A stretch of DNA of 64,000 nt from Oegoconia quadripuncta (GCA_949316235.1 OX438749.1:9628914-9692913); one strand, 5' to 3'. Positions 36,515 through 47,176 are shown, counted from the stretch's first letter. A program made the numbers and translations. The notes: a model not told the origin generated them from the sequence alone.

Positions 36515-36585
36515 TTATTGATATCGTCACTTCCCATCTGGTGAGATTGTGATCAAACGCGTATCCAGTTAATCATAAAAAAAAA
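36515..36585 (+). mobile_element. LINE 3' tail
   Basis: TCCCATCTGGTGAGATTGTG, ATCAAACGCGTATCCAGTTA and ATCATAAAAAAAAAT form a very short 5'-truncated LINE insertion of the 1-365 family. Confidence 0.5.
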
Positions 36586-36957
36586 TTCAATTCATTTATT
36601 CTTACAAAATTGGGCTATACTTTATTTTTTTAACTTATGCCTAATATTGTGCCAATAACAATTTAAGTATTTGAAGACCCAATAGCATATTTTCTATTTT
36701 GCGGATGCCATATTGGATTTCATATCGTAAAATGTATCCAGTGACTCTCTGGGGTTCAAGACAAATCTAACAACACCTTGCATTTCAATATCGGTTAAGC
36801 AGTTTATAGGCTACATCTACAGAAGGCATCATATTATATTTTTTTTAATAAAAATACAACAAAATATGCTGTCGGGTTTTTAGTTATTTTGTTATATTTA
36901 TCTTAAAGTAGTTTATCTTAAAATAGTTTTGTTATATTTATCTTAAAGTAGTTTAGG

Positions 36958-37515
36958 GTCGACAGTTTGTATGGGCGTCCCACAAGGCTCCATTCTCGGA
37001 CCATTTTTGTTTTTGGTATACATAAATGACTTGCCAAACCGTGTAAAGGATAAACATGAAATAGTATTGTTTGCTGACGATACCTCTGTATTGTTTAAAG
37101 TAAATAGACTAAAATTAAATTATGACGACGTGAACAACGCTATTTCTCAAATAGTAGAATGGTTTACGGCAAATAATTTGTTACTATATAAATAGTTTGT
37201 TAATGTCAAGGAGGTTCCCACAAATATAATGATAAAAAATTACACTCTAGACCTTGTGGATTCCACTGTATTTTTGGGCATTACTTTGGACGCCAAATTA
37301 CAATGGGGTCCTCATATCCATAAATTGGCGAAGAAGAAGAATAAAAACCTTTTTTTTTAAAAAAGAGCAACCTCTCGAGTTTCTTGCTTGTTCTTCTCAG
37401 GGGAAAAGTGGCTTTTGAACAAGCAGTAGCTTAAAAAATGTAAAATCTGACTATTTTAAGTGTACCCTGTGTACCTACAAAATAAAGCATTTTTTGATTT
37501 TGATTTGATTTTGAC
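36958..37515 (+). pseudogene. LINE reverse transcriptase fragment fused to its 3' end
   Basis: RT palm motifs are clear: [20 protein letters not shown] (36974 on) and the catalytic [10 protein letters not shown] stop follows NLLLYK at 37193-37195. Downstream DSTVFLGITLDAKLQWGPHI is still RT. At about 37360 the text jumps to the 3'UTR of the 10173 family (AAAAGAGCAACCTCTCGAGT) and ends in TTTTGATTTTGATTTGATTT. A large internal deletion removed the C-terminal half of ORF2. Confidence 0.75.
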
Positions 37516-37725
37516 TGAGGCGTGAATGCACTAAACGCTTATGACGCTTACGTCGTACAAACTGATATGCTACAGCTAAACTAAGCTAATATAGCTAAAC
37601 CGGCAATTGTCACAGTTAAATTAACAAACACAAACCAATTTATTAGTGTCGAAGAAGAGTGAGATCAGGTTTAAAAGTAACCGACGAAGTTAAGACGCTC
37701 CTAATAATATTTTATATATATGTAA

Positions 37726-37962
37726 CTAGCTTTCCGCCTGCGGCTTCGCCTGCGTTGAATAACTTATCGCGTAAAATCGTTTATCCAGCGGGAACTTTAT
37801 CGGGATAAAAAGTATCCTATGTTTTAATCCAAGGTATGTTCTACATATACCAACTTTCATCCAAATCCGTTCATTCGTTTCGCCGTGATTGAACAACAAA
37901 CAAACAAACAAATAAACAAAGAAACAAACATCCGAACATTTGCATTTATAATGTTAGTTAGA
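37726..37962 (-). mobile_element. Helitron-like short element
   Basis: Reverse copy with an intact CTAG end (37726-37729) and a TCTAACTAACATTATAAATG end at 37962. The internal (CAAA)n-like stretch marks the same family as 21301 and 29341. The open frame across it is not a gene. Confidence 0.55.
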
Positions 37963-38760
37963 TTCGATACAAATAGTTAGCCTGGATTTGCTGTCCCTCT
38001 GTCCGTCTGTCTATATGTCACGGTTGTTTTACTCGTAGATGCTTCATAAAGCTGAAATTCGCCATGGTTATGAAATGACATCTTAATAAAATTAATTATT
38101 GTAGATATGGAGCCGAATTATTTTTGAACGCAATCAGCATTGAGTTATCCAACTACATCCGTAGTTGAATAGGTCTTTCCAAAAGCATTTGTTGCTTATT
38201 CTATATACAGGTTTTATTCTCAGATTGTGCACATTTGTCTACAATATAAACATAACGAACACTCTCTCTGACCGTATATGGGATAAAGGTACGTATATAG
38301 ATATAAAATACATATTTAGAAATAATAAATATTCCTACTAATATTACAAATATCAAATTGTGACGATATTTTGGTTGTGTGTTTGAGTATGAAACATGCA
38401 AAATTACGCAATAATATCTGAGAGAATTTGTATGTATGTTATGTTAACACAGGATATTATCTCTGCGACTGGAGCCGCTGGTAACAGCTAATGTTCAATG
38501 AAGTAGGATTAATCGTTTGTTTGAAAAAAATATTTTCTTATAGTCTATATATTTAATTTAAGCAGTTGGAACCCACTGGGTTGCAAGTGTATATCCTCAT
38601 AAATGTCGCTAGTGGGTCCGGACAGCATGAAATTATGAACAGGAAATTTTGGGAGTTATGGGGGAACATATAAAAAACTGACATAGGTACATGGTGAAAA
38701 ACATTACTCTCCTTATGGCCTCCGCCGCAGTCCGATAAAAATAAATCCAGAAACTGGTAC

Positions 38761-38897
38761 TTTCAAGCCCTACTTCCTCTTCCTTTGAAACATACATGCG
38801 ATATTTAGTATCAGCGTAACACTAAATCGTAAATCGATTGTATAAAAGTAACCCTGGCGGTAAATCAAGTGTATAGTTGCTTATAAGTGCATTTACT
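38761..38897 (+). promoter_or_regulatory. Gene D promoter and 5'UTR, shared with genes A and B
   Basis: Upstream blocks match genes A and B in order and spacing: CCCTACTTCCTCTTCCTTT (38768-38786), GATATTTAGTATCAGCGTAAC (38800-38820; first 20 bases most conserved), AAATCGTAAATCGATTG and TATAAAAGTAA (38841-38851). The leader AGTTGC...AAGTGCATTTACTATG also matches. Initiation probably falls near 38867-38875. Confidence 0.75.
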
Positions 38898-39198
38898 ATG
38901 AATTCACTAACACTGCTATTTGTAGTAATTGCTATAGCGTCGGCGGCAGCTGGTAATGGGCGTTACTATGACGTAGTAAAAGATGGCCCAGCATTATTTG
39001 CTAAATTTGAAAAGGAATTCTCTAGACAATACAAAAACGCAGAAGATAGACAAGTTCGTTACCAAATATTCATGGACAATTTAAAAGTAATTAACCATCT
39101 CAATTCAGAGTCAAGTGGCGCATTTTATGGCATAGGTCCATTCACTGATATGTCAGATGAAGAATTTGATCGATTGTATCGAGGGAGACATAAACTTC
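38898..39198 (+). CDS. Gene D exon 1: secreted I29 cathepsin-propeptide-like inhibitor
   Basis: Exon 1 encodes 100 codons plus one base, starting at the ATG of MNSLTLLFVVIAIASAAAG (signal peptide), then NGRYYDV, LFAKFEKEFSRQYKNAED, the ERFNIN-type helix RYQIFMDNLKVINHLN (the best match of the four, with Arg at the expected place) and a GNFD-like motif read as GIGPFTD (Asn replaced by Gly). A TTG-initiated extension upstream lies in the 5'UTR and was not used. The exon ends in phase 1 at CTTC|GTAAGTAC. Two in-frame last exons are possible: 39645-39682 (tail RNHRRVSNVHIF) or 40540-40601 (tail RTFENTRSIATFGRKKIANF). Predicted precursor is 112 or 120 residues. Likely role: secreted or lysosomal cathepsin L inhibitor. 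Confidence 0.84.
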
Positions 39199-39404
39199 GT
39201 AAGTACAAAAATATGTATCTTATATTTATTATGAATTATAAACTCTATTTTCCGCCGAAGTCCTGCAGGCGTCTAGAAAATATTTTGGACAGAATGTCTA
39301 TATAAATGAAATTATGCATTCATAACTTTATCAAAGATATCCCAAAAATATGCGTCCTAAATGGATGTTCTAAAAAAGTGATTTTTTCACCTATATAAAA
39401 AGAT

Positions 39405-39600
39405 ATATAAATAAATAAATATTTCTGACAGTTACACTAATCATCTAGTCCCAAACTAAGCAACGTTCGTACTTTGGATACTGGATAACGGATAAACATA
39501 CATAAATATTTGTATAAACAACCATGACTCGGCAATAAATGTTAGTATTCATCATATAAACATTTACCCCTCGCGAGATTCGAACTCGCAATTGGTGGTC
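39405..39600 (-). mobile_element. tRNA-derived SINE, family 2, inside gene D
   Basis: Reverse copy about 200 bp past exon 1 of gene D, with CACTAATCATCTAGTCCCAA, GGATAACGGATAAACATACA and a B-box remnant CTCGCGAGATTCGAACTCGC. It lies in the intron whichever last exon is used, close before option 1 at 39645. Confidence 0.7.
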
Positions 39601-39644
39601 ATATAATTTATCATTTCTTTTTTAATATTTAACCTTTTTCATAG

Positions 39645-39682
39645 GAAATCATCGACGAGTCTCCAACGTCCATATATTTTGA
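39645..39682 (+). CDS. Candidate last exon of gene D (option 1)
   Basis: The acceptor AACCTTTTTCATAG precedes GAAATCATCGACG; joined to the phase-1 end of exon 1 it encodes RNHRRVSNVHIF and a TGA stop. The polypyrimidine tract is strong and the intron would be 446 bp, containing a reverse SINE. Competes with option 2 at 40540. Confidence 0.35.
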
Positions 39683-40019
39683 CCAATTACTATTGGCAAC
39701 ACAAAAAGGAATATTCGTAAGTACATTCGATTCCACGTAATTCGTGATTTAGATTTAGATTCGAACGAATTTAGATCGGAGATCCGGGTCTCGGACACTC
39801 TAGACTTCAATGTCGATAGACTTCGATATGTTTGTCACTATTGCACTAGAACGTAACTGTGAAAGTGATAACCTATTAAAATAATTACAGGTGTAATATC
39901 GCGCACGCTATTTCGTACTTCAATAGGCCTGTACATTAAATCGGGCCGTATGGGCGTAGTGGGACATATTAAGAGACCTATAGAATTTGATTGCTAGATA
40001 TTGATTGGGCTTACTACGT

Positions 40020-40310
40020 CCAATAAAAAATAAATCAAAAATATCGCTGTCTGTATATGTCCAAGGATATTTTTATATTATTATTATTATTATGGCTCTG
40101 ACCTACACTCGAGAAACCTAAAAGCTAATTATTATAAGTAATACCTAAATAGCTTTGATAACGGTTATTTTTCAGAATTCACGATTATAAAAAAAAGTAG
40201 CCTCTTTTAACAATTACTTGAAATCCTCGAAAATAACCGAAATTAAAGCTATTTTGGTATTATTTAAGTAGTGCAGGTCAGAGCGATATTTTTGATTTAT
40301 TCTTTATTTA
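40020..40310. repeat. Foldback element near the end of gene D
   Basis: AAATAAATCAAAAATATCGC, GGCTCTGACCTACACTCG and AGCTTTGATAACGGTTATTT on the left are mirrored on the right by AAAATAACCGAAATTAAAGC, GTGCAGGTCAGAGCGATATT and TTTGATTTATTCTTT. It falls in the intron if gene D uses the exon at 40540. A half copy is at 47392-47533. Confidence 0.6.
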
Positions 40311-40539
40311 AGAAGCATTCTTAATTTATCCAAGAGGGCGACACCAGGTTTTTCATCATACAAACTGTAATCGCCAACATGTAAAAATTAAGTGATATTT
40401 TCGGTATTAGTAATACAACTTATAGTTGATCGAGTCTAGTTTAAGGCAATGAAATAGGTTTAAATTTATAAGTTATTGGTGGGAATATTTTGTCACTTTT
40501 ATGTATTTACTTTTATGTACTATTATTTTTCTGTTCCAG

Positions 40540-40601
40540 GTACATTTGAAAATACGAGGAGCATCGCAACGTTTGGAAGAAAAAAAATCGCAAATTTTTA
40601 A
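40540..40601 (+). CDS. Candidate last exon of gene D (option 2)
   Basis: The acceptor TTATTTTTCTGTTCCAG precedes an open frame in phase with exon 1 that encodes the 20-residue tail RTFENTRSIATFGRKKIANF and stops at TAA (40599-40601). The intron would be about 1.34 kb and would contain the SINE and a foldback element. Chosen because acceptor and frame agree; no polyadenylation signal was seen close by. Confidence 0.35.
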
Positions 40602-40924
40602 TATTTATCTCTGCTTTCATATTCCTAAGATGTTTAAATGATGTAACTATATTTTTAAGTTTTCTTTGACAATATCAGGCTTTAGTGTTTCTAATATTCC
40701 TTAATAGTTATAATGTATCCTCTGCGTCGATTTTAATGAAATTTCTCAGGGTAATGTGTTATATGTATCGCTATATAGGTACCACTATAGTTACGTAGTA
40801 AAATAACGAAATAATAGTATTTTAGGGGTAACTTCATAATACAATATGCAGAACTATAAAACTTTTTAGCATAAAGTCAACCGACTACAAAAAATCTCTT
40901 GAATCAGCCACTACTTTATAAATA

Positions 40925-41205
40925 AATAAATATAAAATAAATAAATATCTTTAGACATACACACAGCGCCATCTAGTTCCACAGTAAGCAACTATATGCT
41001 TGTGTTGTGGATACCAGATGGTTGATATAATACATAAATACATTTTTTTTGTAAATAAATACTTATTATAAATGAAAACATCCATAACTCGGGTATACAT
41101 GTCCGTATTCATCACACAAACATATGCCCCTAGCGGGATTCGAACCCGCAACCTTTTGGTATAGTGGTCAGAGTTGCTAACCATTACACCAAACAGGTCG
41201 TTCTT
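40925..41205 (-). mobile_element. tRNA-derived SINE, family 3, well preserved
   Basis: Reverse copy with CACAGCGCCATCTAGTTCCA, GGATACCAGATGGTTGATAT, GCGGGATTCGAACCCGCAAC (B box) and GTATAGTGGTCAGAGTTGCT. It carries a TAAA-rich tract at its 3' end. The overlapping open frame is incidental. Confidence 0.7.
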
Positions 41206-41714
41206 ATAGTGGCTGATTCTTGATAATTTTACTGAAAACTGTCGTAATTATTTCTTATCACTTATCTGTATCCATGTTTACTCTTGAAAGTTAGTTTTGA
41301 AACAACAGTATTTTTGTGTACTGGCTTCTACAGTTTAGATGGGCATGGCTTAATCAGTTGGGGTATACCCACTCGAGCTAATATTCATCGATTTGTAATA
41401 TTTATTGGTAATCACACCAACCGATTCTGCTGTTTATCATACTTACAAATAATGAAATTGCAATGGTACCAATTTGACGGGATGACAGAAATGAAAGGGG
41501 TTTCATTCTACCACCGAATTTAGAAGTTACCGCCGATAACATATCGGGGAGCTTTATGCCGGTAAGTGAGAGCGAATATCGTGGGAGGTCTTACAAAATT
41601 ACGTCATGGTAACTATTTATTTAAATGAATATTTCGAGAGACTCAAGGATAAAAATGTGAAAAATATCGAGATAAAATGTTTAAGACGCTACTGAGGATT
41701 TGTTAAACAAACTA

Positions 41715-42495
41715 GACTGACTTAAAAATCTTTGTATACGTTTTATCTTCGGTTTGCGTAAATTCGATCACGTGTCTCAGTTCCGGTCCCAACTCAAATG
41801 GCTACCAATTCGACTCCGCAGAAATAGTCATATTCTCTGTCTCTTGTATAAAATTCTCTTTAATTCTACTTCTCCAAATTACTTGCGTGAGCGATTTAAT
41901 TTTATGCCTTCCCCTTCTAAACCCTCTCGATCTCACATGGCATCCCTTCTGCGCTTTCGTTCACTCCGACTTCAGACTTCTACAAGTATTCTTTCTCCAT
42001 ACATGCAGTTAGACTTTGGAATTCGCTTCCCACCGACGTACGTGATAGTCAGTCGTTACCGGTTTTCAAATCGCGACTGAAGGAGCATTATCTTAAACTG
42101 TCTCAATAAATTATTCTTATTATTTGTGTACATTTGTTTAAGTATATATCATATTTATTTATAGGTTTTGTATTTATTTTTATCATATTAGATTATATAT
42201 TTTATTATATTTATTTATATTATAACAACACCCTAATTTAAGTATGTATGTCATCGACATGGTTGTTATTTTCTCTATTTATTAGTTGTATGTTTGTTTA
42301 TAACTACTGTTTTTGTAAGTGTACTCGCTGTCTACTTTTACGTTACCTCATCAATTTGTCTCCTTACTGAGGTTTGCTGGAAGAGATCTCTTATAGAGAT
42401 AAGCTCGCCTTTTGTATATTTTAATATTCTCCTGTTTTTTTGTTTTGTTTGACGTGTATGCTTATATACAATAAAATGTTGAATAAATAAGAAAT
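41715..42495 (+). pseudogene. LINE ORF2 C-terminus with 3'UTR
   Basis: The frame reads FDHVSQFRSQLKWLPIRLRR, NSHILCLLYKILFNSTSPNY and LRERFNFMPS, matching the conserved end of a CR1/Jockey-group ORF2. A frameshift within LQTSTSILSPYMQLDFGIRF breaks the last WNSLP-like motif. The 3'UTR runs to AATAAAATGTTGAATAAATA. Confidence 0.65.
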
Positions 42496-42679
42496 ACTCT
42501 CAAAAAACTATGCAATTATTAGCAACGAACTGAATTTTGCATTCCGTGACTTGTAAGTCTTGATTTAAAGTTATGTGAATTAGTACATGCTAAGTTGATG
42601 CATGTTTCCTTTGGTTGATTGGTGTTATTTGCCGATTTTTCAAAGCCACTTTGATAACCTGTGTGTCAAGTTATTGAAA

Positions 42680-42850
42680 ACTGGCGACCCGCCCTGGCTT
42701 CGCACGGAGTCCTTTCTATACATATATTCTCTAAATGATAGTGGACACCGTATCATAATCCGTTGCATAGTTTAGAACAACTAAGCGCACAAACAGACAG
42801 ACTCGAATAGCGACATTGTTTTTAACTCTTTAGAGATTACAAGATGAAAG
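42680..42850 (+). repeat. Dispersed repeat end (GCTTCGCACGG type)
   Basis: GGCGACCCGCCCTGGCTTCG and CACGGAGTCC, then ACAGACAGACTCGAATAGCG, resemble a repeat end common in moth and butterfly genomes. It directly precedes the LINE piece at 42872. Family not determined. Confidence 0.35.
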
Positions 42851-42871
42851 AAAAATCGTTTTATCGTTGAA

Positions 42872-43675
42872 TTGATTGAAAAGATGTGTAAAAAGATTAA
42901 CTCATTTGCCTATGCGTTATGGCATCTGACCAAAGTAAGTACTAAAGAAGTCGCTCTTCAAGCTTATCATGGTTACGTCGCTTCCCTACTCCGATACGCC
43001 ATTATAATATGGGGAACATTTCACACAAATATGAATCAGGCACTGTTAGCTCAGAAACAGTGCGTTAGAGCTATGTGTGACGTCGATAACCTGACTCCGT
43101 GTAGGCCGCTTTTCAAAAAATTAAATCTGTTGACAGTTCCTAGCATATATATTTATGAGATATGTAAATTTGTCAAGATGAACCCAGAACTCTTTAGAAA
43201 ACATAATTGTACATTCAACACAAGGTTCCCTGATAGATTAATATTGCCCTCTATGAAGACAACATTGCGCAGTATAAATAGCTATGCACTGGCGGTTAGG
43301 ATTCATAATGCACTTAGTAGTGACTTAAAGAATCTGCCATTGAGATCTTTCAATAAAAAATTAAAAGAATGGCTACTTAGTAACTGTTTCTACACAATTG
43401 AAGAGTATTTTAATTGCTGCAAGAAATGTAAATTCTAATTAGATATTATATTATTTGAAGTATAACCAGTTTTACAAATGAGTTCTGTTTATTTAATTTT
43501 GAATTTATTATTATTTATTTGATTGTAATTGTTTAGGTATTTAAATCTATTATTTTATTATGAAATCTATTCTGCATGCCAGTTCCTGGTAAAATGTGTG
43601 ATACTTTATTTTATAATTAACAACTTTGTGTACCACGTTTTTAGCAAATAAAGATTATTCTATTCTATTCGTTCA
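42872..43675 (+). pseudogene. LINE ORF2 C-terminal domain, open, with 3' end
   Basis: The longest open frame of the window (188 codons): CKKINSFAYALWHLTKVSTK, YHGYVASLLRYAIIIWGTFH, LAQKQCVRAMCDVDNLTPCR and ALSSDLKNLPLRSFNKKLKE. This is the region after the RT palm of CR1/Jockey-group LINE ORF2. It starts inside the domain, so the copy is 5'-truncated, but it has no stop or frameshift, implying recent insertion. The 3' end is AATAAAGATTATTCTATTCT, an (ATTCT)n tail also seen at 30640-30675. Confidence 0.75.
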
Positions 43676-43969
43676 AAGATGAAATTCTGAATTACTCATT
43701 TAGATCTATGGAAATTTTGAATTCAAAATAGTAAGCATGAATATTAATGATTGCACAATTATAGCATAGCATGTCATTTACACAGTTCAGTTCATCGTGA
43801 AATTATTCCAATAAAAAACTAAATGTTATCCAACACTCTAACACCAAGGATGTTAATGCATTTTGAAGCACAAACTGTAATATTCCTAATGAACAGTACT
43901 ATATAGCCGGATATGCTAACTACATATTTAGTGTCTTCGCGTACATACTGATGTGCTGTGGACTACACC

Positions 43970-44255
43970 AGTAAGCCAGGATCAACAGTGGTACTGAAGG
44001 TAGACGGTGCCCTACATGACTCTATTGCTACCTTGCACCCCAGACTAATTAATGAAAGAATTTAAGGATCAAAAAGTAGGAAAGAAAGAAAGTCCCACTT
44101 CCACCCCAGCAAATGGTAGTGTAGCTAATGTGATGCAAAAAGCCAAAGCAGTTAACCATATAGAGGAGAGAGTCAAGTAAAGCTCGACTCCGTAATTTAA
44201 TACACCACGGACAGCGCCAGACCGCAGTGAGCGTTGATGGTGATAGCCAGAAAGG
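43970..44255 (+). repeat. Dispersed repeat, paired with 45965-46290
   Basis: GTAAGCCAGGATCAACAGTG, GAAGGTAGACGGTGCCCTAC, ATGGTAGTGTAGCTAATGTG and AATACACCACGGACAGCGCC recur in order at 45965-46290. The 142-codon minus frame over it is incidental. Confidence 0.5.
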
Positions 44256-45599
44256 CTACCGTAGGTAAAAGTGCCAAAACAACTACACACAAAGGACTCA
44301 GGACACAGTGAGGTAACATCCTGAAAAAGTATCATCATCATCATAGCAGCCGAAAGATGTCCATTGCTGAACAAAGGCTTCGCCCAAAGATCTCCACAAC
44401 GATCGGTCCTGCGCTGGTCCTGAAAAAGTATGAGATAGATAAGATAAAAACATTTATTCACTGAACAGTACATACAACCAAAATACAAGAACAACAATAA
44501 TAAACCCTATGTAATCAACAAATAGAATAAATAAATAAATAAATGAAAGCTTAATATACTGACGCACACCATACAAGATTTTCCCAGCTATGTGCTGTAC
44601 CCATTGTGCACTGAAAGGGCTCTGACTCAGCATATGCTGCAGCACAGATAGTGGTCCACACCACAGCGCTGGTTATTCTGCCAGTACCACTTGCTGAAAA
44701 ACGCACGCAACATTTCTGTAGCGAAACCAATGCAATTATTATAACCAATATAAATATAGGCAGTTTTAAAAATAAAAGCATTAATGTTTTTGTGGGGTAT
44801 TCCTTGTACACTGTGCATTCATGCCATCATGTATATACTGTGGCGGAATATACTTTAAACTATCGCTATACACACGACTACACAAAATAAGTGTGCGATA
44901 TGAAAAAATGTGAACTGTAAATAAAATCCACCACATAATGTACCCAATTTGTAGCAGAGTAAAAAAGTATTAATGGAGTGTGTGTTTACTTAAACAGTGT
45001 AAAAGGTAGTTCAGTATGAGAGAAAGATTCCACGGAAGCGAACCTAGTCAAATATAACAGCAAAAGATCTTGTATTCACCACACTAGGATATTTAATGTA
45101 TGCAACTAGTTTCAGAACAGGTGTTATTGAGATTATATTCGTATGTGCCGGCGTGCAATCTCCATAGTGTGCAGTTACTACACGACATAAAATCGTTATA
45201 CAGTACATACTTCCCTGGTACGGTTTTATAGTCACGGATAAAGTAGAAAATAGGTGTGTGATGCAGTCGAACCTAATCCGAGAAACGTATCCGAAATTGC
45301 ATTAGTCGCCTGGTATCGTTGACTTTTTAGTATTGCAATTAGTGGACACCGAACGCTTCCATGCTTGCAGTTTTTGTTATATACCTGGGACTTTTCGGAA
45401 CGCAATTGCTTTGTCCTATTACGAAGTTGCTGGTTTTATTTTTTTAAATCTCCCTTATAAACTCCCTTCGAAACTCAGATAAAATTAGCGACAGCATTAG
45501 TGTCAAGTCTCTGGAAACACATTTTATTATGATGCCGTCTCTCTCCTCCCGGAATAAGAGAAACGAGATAGTAGACACCACACTAATTATTAATAAGAC

Positions 45600-45915
45600 A
45601 AAATCTTTAATCAATGTATGTTACCAGTGATGACTTATGGCACTGAAAGTGGTCTCTCACTATGGGCCTCTCAAGAAAGCTCAGGATCACGCAACGAGCT
45701 ATGGACTGGGCGATTTCACTAGGACTTTGAATCAGGAAGAAAGAAATGAAAGTCGCCGACATAGCCCTACGAATTAGTAAGTTGAAGTAGACCACGTACA
45801 GGCATTCGCAGCGCAGGACGTTCACTCACAAGGTGGACCCTACCGGTCAGTGGAAATCTATGGAGCAGGCCTACGTTCAGCAGTGGAAATCCTGTGGCTG
45901 ATAAGATGATGATGA
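45600..45915 (+). pseudogene. RTE-type LINE ORF C-terminus and tail
   Basis: VMTYGTES followed after frameshifts by text for AMDWAISLGL, MKVADIALRISKLK and FTHKVDPTGQWKSMEQAYVQ, then GTGGCTGATAAGATGATGAT. Decayed. Confidence 0.55.
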
Positions 45916-45964
45916 ATCCAGTAAGTAATGTGTATGTAGTTTTTACTTGTGATAATTTTCTTTG

Positions 45965-46290
45965 ATATTTATTAACACCTCCATCAAACCTGCTGTTAAG
46001 TGAGGATTACCCGCCTCCACACTCCTCCCACTGCAACTCCTGTAAGCCAGGATTAACAGTGCTACTCAGCACGGCGCTTACTGAAGGTAGACGGTACCCT
46101 ACGTGTCTCTATTGCTAAAGAAGAGTTATAGATGTGAAGGAAGTTCCCCCCCTCCCCCCCTGCAAATGGGAGTGTAGCTAAATGAATTCAAAATCAACAC
46201 TAAAGCTTAACCTATAGGGAAGGGGATCAAGTTATGCTTGACATCCTGTTTTGATACACCACGGACAGCGCAACAACCCTGTTAAGTGAG
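45965..46290 (+). repeat. Dispersed repeat, paired with 43970-44255
   Basis: GTAAGCCAGGATTAACAGTG, GAAGGTAGACGGTACCCTAC, ATGGGAGTGTAGCTAAATGA and GATACACCACGGACAGCGC. A run of C's lies at 46149-46163. Function unknown. Confidence 0.5.
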
Positions 46291-46299
46291 GATGTTATA

Positions 46300-47170
46300 A
46301 TCAAAGGCAGATGCACGCTCAATGACTGTTGTTCTCTACTTGTTCAGGGACCTATCTTTTCTGAGATAGTTAATACAGAACAATACTATAATAAGTCCAT
46401 AGACAAATTCTTAGGTAGCATGTTCTAAATAACCTCATACGTTAGGTAGATGACACTATGCATACAAACACTACTCGAACTCAAAGATATGCATACAAAC
46501 ATTAATCACATCCACTCAATTTTACATGCCCAAAGTACGTGAGTACGACGTCGTAACAAAAACTTGAATCTCCAGCCAACAACGTATGAATTTACTACCC
46601 TATCTATCGCCTGGCCCTGGGGCATTCTCTCCACTAATCCCCGGATAGGATCCTCCCTCGAGAACGGGTGTTCACGTGGCAATTATTATTCTTAGGATGC
46701 CGCATCCCGTGTATATATAACCGCGTGTAATCGTACTATTCTGTTTTAATAGTTTATTTGTTATCTGTTGGCGGACGGAGGTTGAGGGACCAATGTATAC
46801 AATACTCATAGACCTCTCGTATACACAATTCAGTGTGGTTTAAAATGCGCACATTAGATATGAGGTAGTGAAATCGCGTTCGCAGTTTATTTATAATGGG
46901 AAAATATTCACTCGTGAAAGCCGTTAATCGTCATTCGGTGTGCATACACATCACGTCAATAGCTCATAAAAGTCCACTACTGGACATCCAGTAGAGATTT
47001 GCTATTATCGCCACGCTAGTAATGCGGGTTGACAGTTGCAGCCTCCTACTAAAGTGACAAGTTGGTCTTATACTACTCTGTAGAAAAAAACTACATGGGC
47101 CACATATAGTGCAAGTAGTACTCACAAAAACATACTGCAACGTGTCCTGACCCTAATGTCAAATTCAATA
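46300..47170. other. Intergenic, nothing recognised
   Basis: No coding frame or recognised element, apart from short RTE-tail-like words (TAGCTCATAAAAGTCCACTA near 46960). Confidence 0.4.
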
Positions 47171-47176
47171 ATTATC

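Noticed and set aside
38877..38897. Upstream extension of gene D from a TTG codon
   Set aside because: It falls in the conserved 5'UTR; the ATG at 38898 starts a proper signal peptide aligned with genes A and B.
44069..44497. 142-codon minus-strand frame with hydrophobic stretches
   Set aside because: It overlaps a dispersed repeat shared with 45965-46290 and an RTE-type tail; the frame is not kept in the second repeat copy.
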